A stretch of 64,000 nucleotides of DNA. It comes from SZUA-287 sp036397975 (GTDB taxonomy: Bacteria; Bacteroidota; Ignavibacteria; UBA10030; UBA6906). The notes beneath the pieces are model-generated. The model had not been told where the DNA came from and made no database searches. It saw only the letters and a program-made list of their open reading frames with translations. The DNA lies in assembly GCA_036397975.1 (NCBI GenBank), contig DASWHW010000009.1, forward strand, positions 1-64,000. The letters are read 5' to 3'. The position numbers and the translations under genes were made by a program. This document shows positions 61,877 through 64,000 of this stretch, piece by piece (the stretch's first letter is position 1; each line of letters starts with the position of its first letter).

Positions 61877-62530
61877 CTATTCGTCGGATGACGCGCTGAA
61901 GTGCTTGGCCACTACCTCTTTGACGACACTATACGGGAAACCCTTCCGGAGAAGGGCAGCGACAAGACGCGATTTTGCTTTGTCCGGATCGCCTCTTTTC
62001 CCCACACGGCGCATGATTTTTTCTGCGGCGACGTCTGCTGCACTCAATTGATCTTCCGGCCCACATTCTTCGTTAAGAGCCTCCTCAACCATAGTGGGTT
62101 CGATCCCGAGGAGGAGAAGCTTTCGCCTGAGAAGAATTCTTCCGATTGGTCTCAGAGTTAATGCGTTGCGAATATATGCGCGCGCGAACTCGCGGTCATT
62201 AACCATCCCGCTCGTGCGTAAGTTCGATAGAACCTGATCAATGTTTTCATCAGAGAATTCCTTGGTGCGGAGGTAGTTTCTGATTTCTTTTTCAGATCGG
62301 GGGCGGTATGAAAGGAGGCGGAGAGCTGATTGTTTTGCTTGGAACAACGTTTCGTCGGCCGTGAGTGAATCCAGACTCTCTCTGGATATCTGATCACCCG
62401 GCCGGAGCTTGGCCTGCAAAAGCGTTTCCTCCGATACGCCGGCAGCGAACTGGTCGTCAACGAAAATACTGACCCTGTTCCGGAGTTTCTTCTGTCTTTC
62501 TATTTTTGTAATCCTCATCTCATCGGCCAT
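61877..62530 (-). CDS. recX: Regulatory protein RecX
   Basis: Inhibitor or modulator of RecA filaments. The 217 residues from the ATG at 62530 show the RecX repeat pattern: QSALRLLSYRPRSEKEIRNYLRTKEFSDENIDQVLSNLRTSGMVNDREFARAYIRNAL, RPIGRILLRRKLLLLGI and a third repeat ending RLVAALLRKGFPYSVVKEVV. A longer frame into the upstream gene is rejected. It starts 2 nt after the DUF3999-like gene stop. recA is not in the window. Confidence 0.92.
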   Translation of the reverse strand: MADEMRITKIERQKKLRNRVSIFVDDQFAAGVSEETLLQAKLRPGDQISRESLDSLTADETLFQAKQSALRLLSYRPRSEKEIRNYLRTKEFSDENIDQVLSNLRTSGMVNDREFARAYIRNALTLRPIGRILLRRKLLLLGIEPTMVEEALNEECGPEDQLSAADVAAEKIMRRVGKRGDPDKAKSRLVAALLRKGFPYSVVKEVVAKHFSASSDE

Positions 62531-62532
62531 AG

Positions 62533-63789
62533 TTATGATGTTTCTGTCTGGCCACTCTTCAACAGGCGGATTACGAGGAGAGCGAGAACGAGGAAAACGC
62601 CAATAAAGACTCCCCACAAAAGGGCAGGGTACCGATCGCTCCATGGCCTTTCATCGCGGGGTGCATATTCAGGGTTTACCTCCAACTGGCCTGGAGACAC
62701 CTTAGGAGCACTATCCAGGTCAACGTACCGCAGTGTCCGAGCAAGGTCATAGGAGGGGGCCATTGATCCAGGATTAGCAATGAGAAACCACTGCGGATTT
62801 TTATAGGGACGAAAGACGATCGTGTATTGAAGTGACGTTGCCTGAGCGTTGGTAATCGGAACTGGCTGATCGTCACCATCCAAAAATATGATCTTGAGAT
62901 AACGTGCAGGCGTGGGCGGAAAAGCTATGCTAAGCTTTTCGTTGTTGAATGACGCAGTCCTATAGCGGAATACCACATCTGTTCCAACCCGGTGTAACGT
63001 GGCAGAGTCATTTCCTGCCAGGATGTAGACGGTGCGGTAGAAGTTCTCTAGACTCGTCTCAAGGTCAACCTGGAGCAACGGAATGTTTTTGTTTTCAGCA
63101 TCGATCAAGAGGAAACTCTGCTTGCGCGGACCGTCTTTCACTCGATTTATTGTTTGCGTATTGATCTTCCGAGTCGTGCGGGTGGGATACGTTTCCGACG
63201 AAGAGATGACGTCGCGGACAATCATCGGTGGCGCTCCCTCATTAAGGATCACGATCTTGAGATATCGAAAGATCGCTGCTGGATATCGGACGGTTGTCTG
63301 TGCTATCGAGTCATCACGGGAACTGAAGTCGAATATAGCGCCATCATTCCGCAATAGATTCCAGGTGCGCGCATCGTCGCCACCATAGATGTCAACGCGC
63401 CTACGGTAATTGTGCCCATCGAGAACCAAGCGAACCTGATTGTGGGAATTACCCCGTTCTGCAAGGTCAAGAACGACAGTGGAATTACCTCGTGGATCGA
63501 CAGAATTGTTGAGCACCTTTCCGACGCGTTTTTCGCTCGTCCTCCATTCTTCACCCCGAAGAATCACGAAGGGAACCTCCCTTCCCTCAGTGTTGACGAT
63601 ACGGAGATCAGAGAGCGTGGGGGTAGACCGATCATGCAACTCGTCGTCGACGAGGACGCGCACCAAACCTTGTTCGTTCTGCGTTGATATCTTCTTGCGG
63701 AATTGCCATTGAGAGTAATCCGATTGTCCGAAGACGGTCCAGGAGAGAACAATAAGTGCCGTGCAACTAAGAAGCAGTCGCGCTTTCAT
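62533..63789 (-). CDS. DUF3999-like exported membrane-anchored protein
   Basis: Protein of 418 residues from the ATG at 63789, with AAGGGA upstream. It has a signal peptide (MKARLLLSCTALIVLSWTVFGQS), a long beta-rich periplasmic part with LSDLRIVNTEGREVPFVIL and two discoidin-like stretches (NSTVVLDLAERGNSHNQVRLVLDGHN; YRTVYILAGNDSA). One C-terminal transmembrane helix, at about 385-410, is followed by a basic end. DUF3999 is suggested by the N-terminal block and by the DUF2339-like neighbour, with which that family often pairs. Function unknown. Confidence 0.7.
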   Translation of the reverse strand: MKARLLLSCTALIVLSWTVFGQSDYSQWQFRKKISTQNEQGLVRVLVDDELHDRSTPTLSDLRIVNTEGREVPFVILRGEEWRTSEKRVGKVLNNSVDPRGNSTVVLDLAERGNSHNQVRLVLDGHNYRRRVDIYGGDDARTWNLLRNDGAIFDFSSRDDSIAQTTVRYPAAIFRYLKIVILNEGAPPMIVRDVISSSETYPTRTTRKINTQTINRVKDGPRKQSFLLIDAENKNIPLLQVDLETSLENFYRTVYILAGNDSATLHRVGTDVVFRYRTASFNNEKLSIAFPPTPARYLKIIFLDGDDQPVPITNAQATSLQYTIVFRPYKNPQWFLIANPGSMAPSYDLARTLRYVDLDSAPKVSPGQLEVNPEYAPRDERPWSDRYPALLWGVFIGVFLVLALLVIRLLKSGQTETS

Positions 63790-64000
63790 CAAAGATTCCC
63801 TTGTACTTTTGGTAGAGATAGGAAACGATGAATAGAACCACACCAAGTCCGAGGAGGGATGCGATTCTGAAAAAACCATCCAGGTAGACGAAGGAATCCC
63901 ACGCAACCTTGATGATTGTGCAGCCGAATATAACCATCGCAAGAATACGAATCGGTGTATTCTTGCGGTAAAAGCCGATCGAGATGAGAGCCATTGAGTA
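63767..64000 (-). CDS. DUF2339-like membrane protein, C-terminal end only
   Basis: The frame is open to the right edge, so only about 77 C-terminal residues are seen. Two hydrophobic helices are joined in the pattern IGFYRKNTPIRILAMVIFG, IIKVAWDSFVYLDGFFRIASLLGLG, VSYLYQKY, which resembles the last helices of DUF2339 polytopic proteins. It overlaps the DUF3999-like gene by 23 nt, so the two are co-translated. Confidence 0.65.
   Translation of the reverse strand, partial: YSMALISIGFYRKNTPIRILAMVIFGCTIIKVAWDSFVYLDGFFRIASLLGLGVVLFIVSYLYQKYKGIFDESATAS

Noticed and set aside
1..64000. tRNA, rRNA, CRISPR arrays, insertion sequences, prophage or defence islands
   Set aside because: No cloverleaf, rRNA segment, regularly spaced repeats, transposase, integrase or known defence gene was recognised in any gap or frame.

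Overview
The window is a gene-dense bacterial chromosome segment of moderate GC. It carries no rRNA, tRNA, CRISPR array, insertion sequence or phage gene that I can recognise. The gene content points to the Bacteroidota/Chlorobi (FCB) lineage, most likely an Ignavibacteria-like organism. Evidence for this includes a PorQ-like protein and a large secreted M14 peptidase ending in a type IX secretion sorting domain. Others are a carboxypeptidase-regulatory/TonB-type receptor, a GWxTD protein, a DUF3467 protein, a DUF3109 protein, a bacilliredoxin, and a two-subunit 2-oxoacid:ferredoxin oxidoreductase beside aconitase and NADP-type isocitrate dehydrogenase. The species assignment is inference.

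Layout. 1-11.0 kb: alaS (runs off the left edge) and clpS diverge from aconitase-bacilliredoxin, followed by a TonB-type receptor, icd and a HIT protein. 11.2-16.2 kb: a TPR protein, a DUF3467 protein, then a lipoprotein plus outer-membrane barrel pair. 16.5-23.4 kb: a minus-strand run of glmM, an orphan EutN/CcmL shell-vertex gene, dprA, DUF3109, rpoN, hslV and hslU. 23.5-29.6 kb: AMMECR1 and MEMO1 homologues, a DUF2520 Rossmann protein, a nucleotidyltransferase, an enoyl-CoA hydratase, a membrane-anchored hypothetical and glycyl-tRNA synthetase. 29.9-36.7 kb: an envelope cluster with an FN3-like lipoprotein, two tandem paralogous exported proteins, a CPBP protease, a TPR protein, a ZIP transporter and a Kef-type antiporter. 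36.7-42.2 kb: a PorQ-like protein, rpmE, rsmB, kbl, apbC and a NifU-like scaffold. 42.2-47.7 kb: nrnA-pepA-GWxTD-pdxA-ftsE, in which each gene overlaps the next by 4 nt. 47.9-58.2 kb: korAB, then prs-rplY-pth-rpsF-rpsR-rplI, then the secreted M14 peptidase. 58.4-64 kb: bioY, an arsenic operon (arsR-arsM-arsN2/arsC fusion), an exonuclease, recX, a DUF3999-like protein and the tail of a DUF2339-like protein.

Themes. TCA/reductive-TCA metabolism (aconitase, ICDH, KorAB) is served by Fe-S maturation genes (ApbC, NifU-like) and a thiol-redox gene (bacilliredoxin). Protein quality control (ClpS, HslVU) sits with sigma-54. Several candidate promoters share one pattern, a TTG-type -35, a 17-bp spacer and a TATATT-like -10. 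One has instead the Bacteroidetes form TTTG-N19-TATATTTG.

The points most worth following are: (1) the arsenic operon with an ArsN2-ArsC fusion and a perfect palindrome over its promoter; (2) the tandem exported paralogues at 30.8-31.7 kb; (3) the orphan microcompartment vertex gene between glmM and dprA; (4) the lysine/arginine-rich tail on aconitase; (5) a likely AUU start for glycyl-tRNA synthetase. No clearly new multi-gene defence or mobile system is visible.
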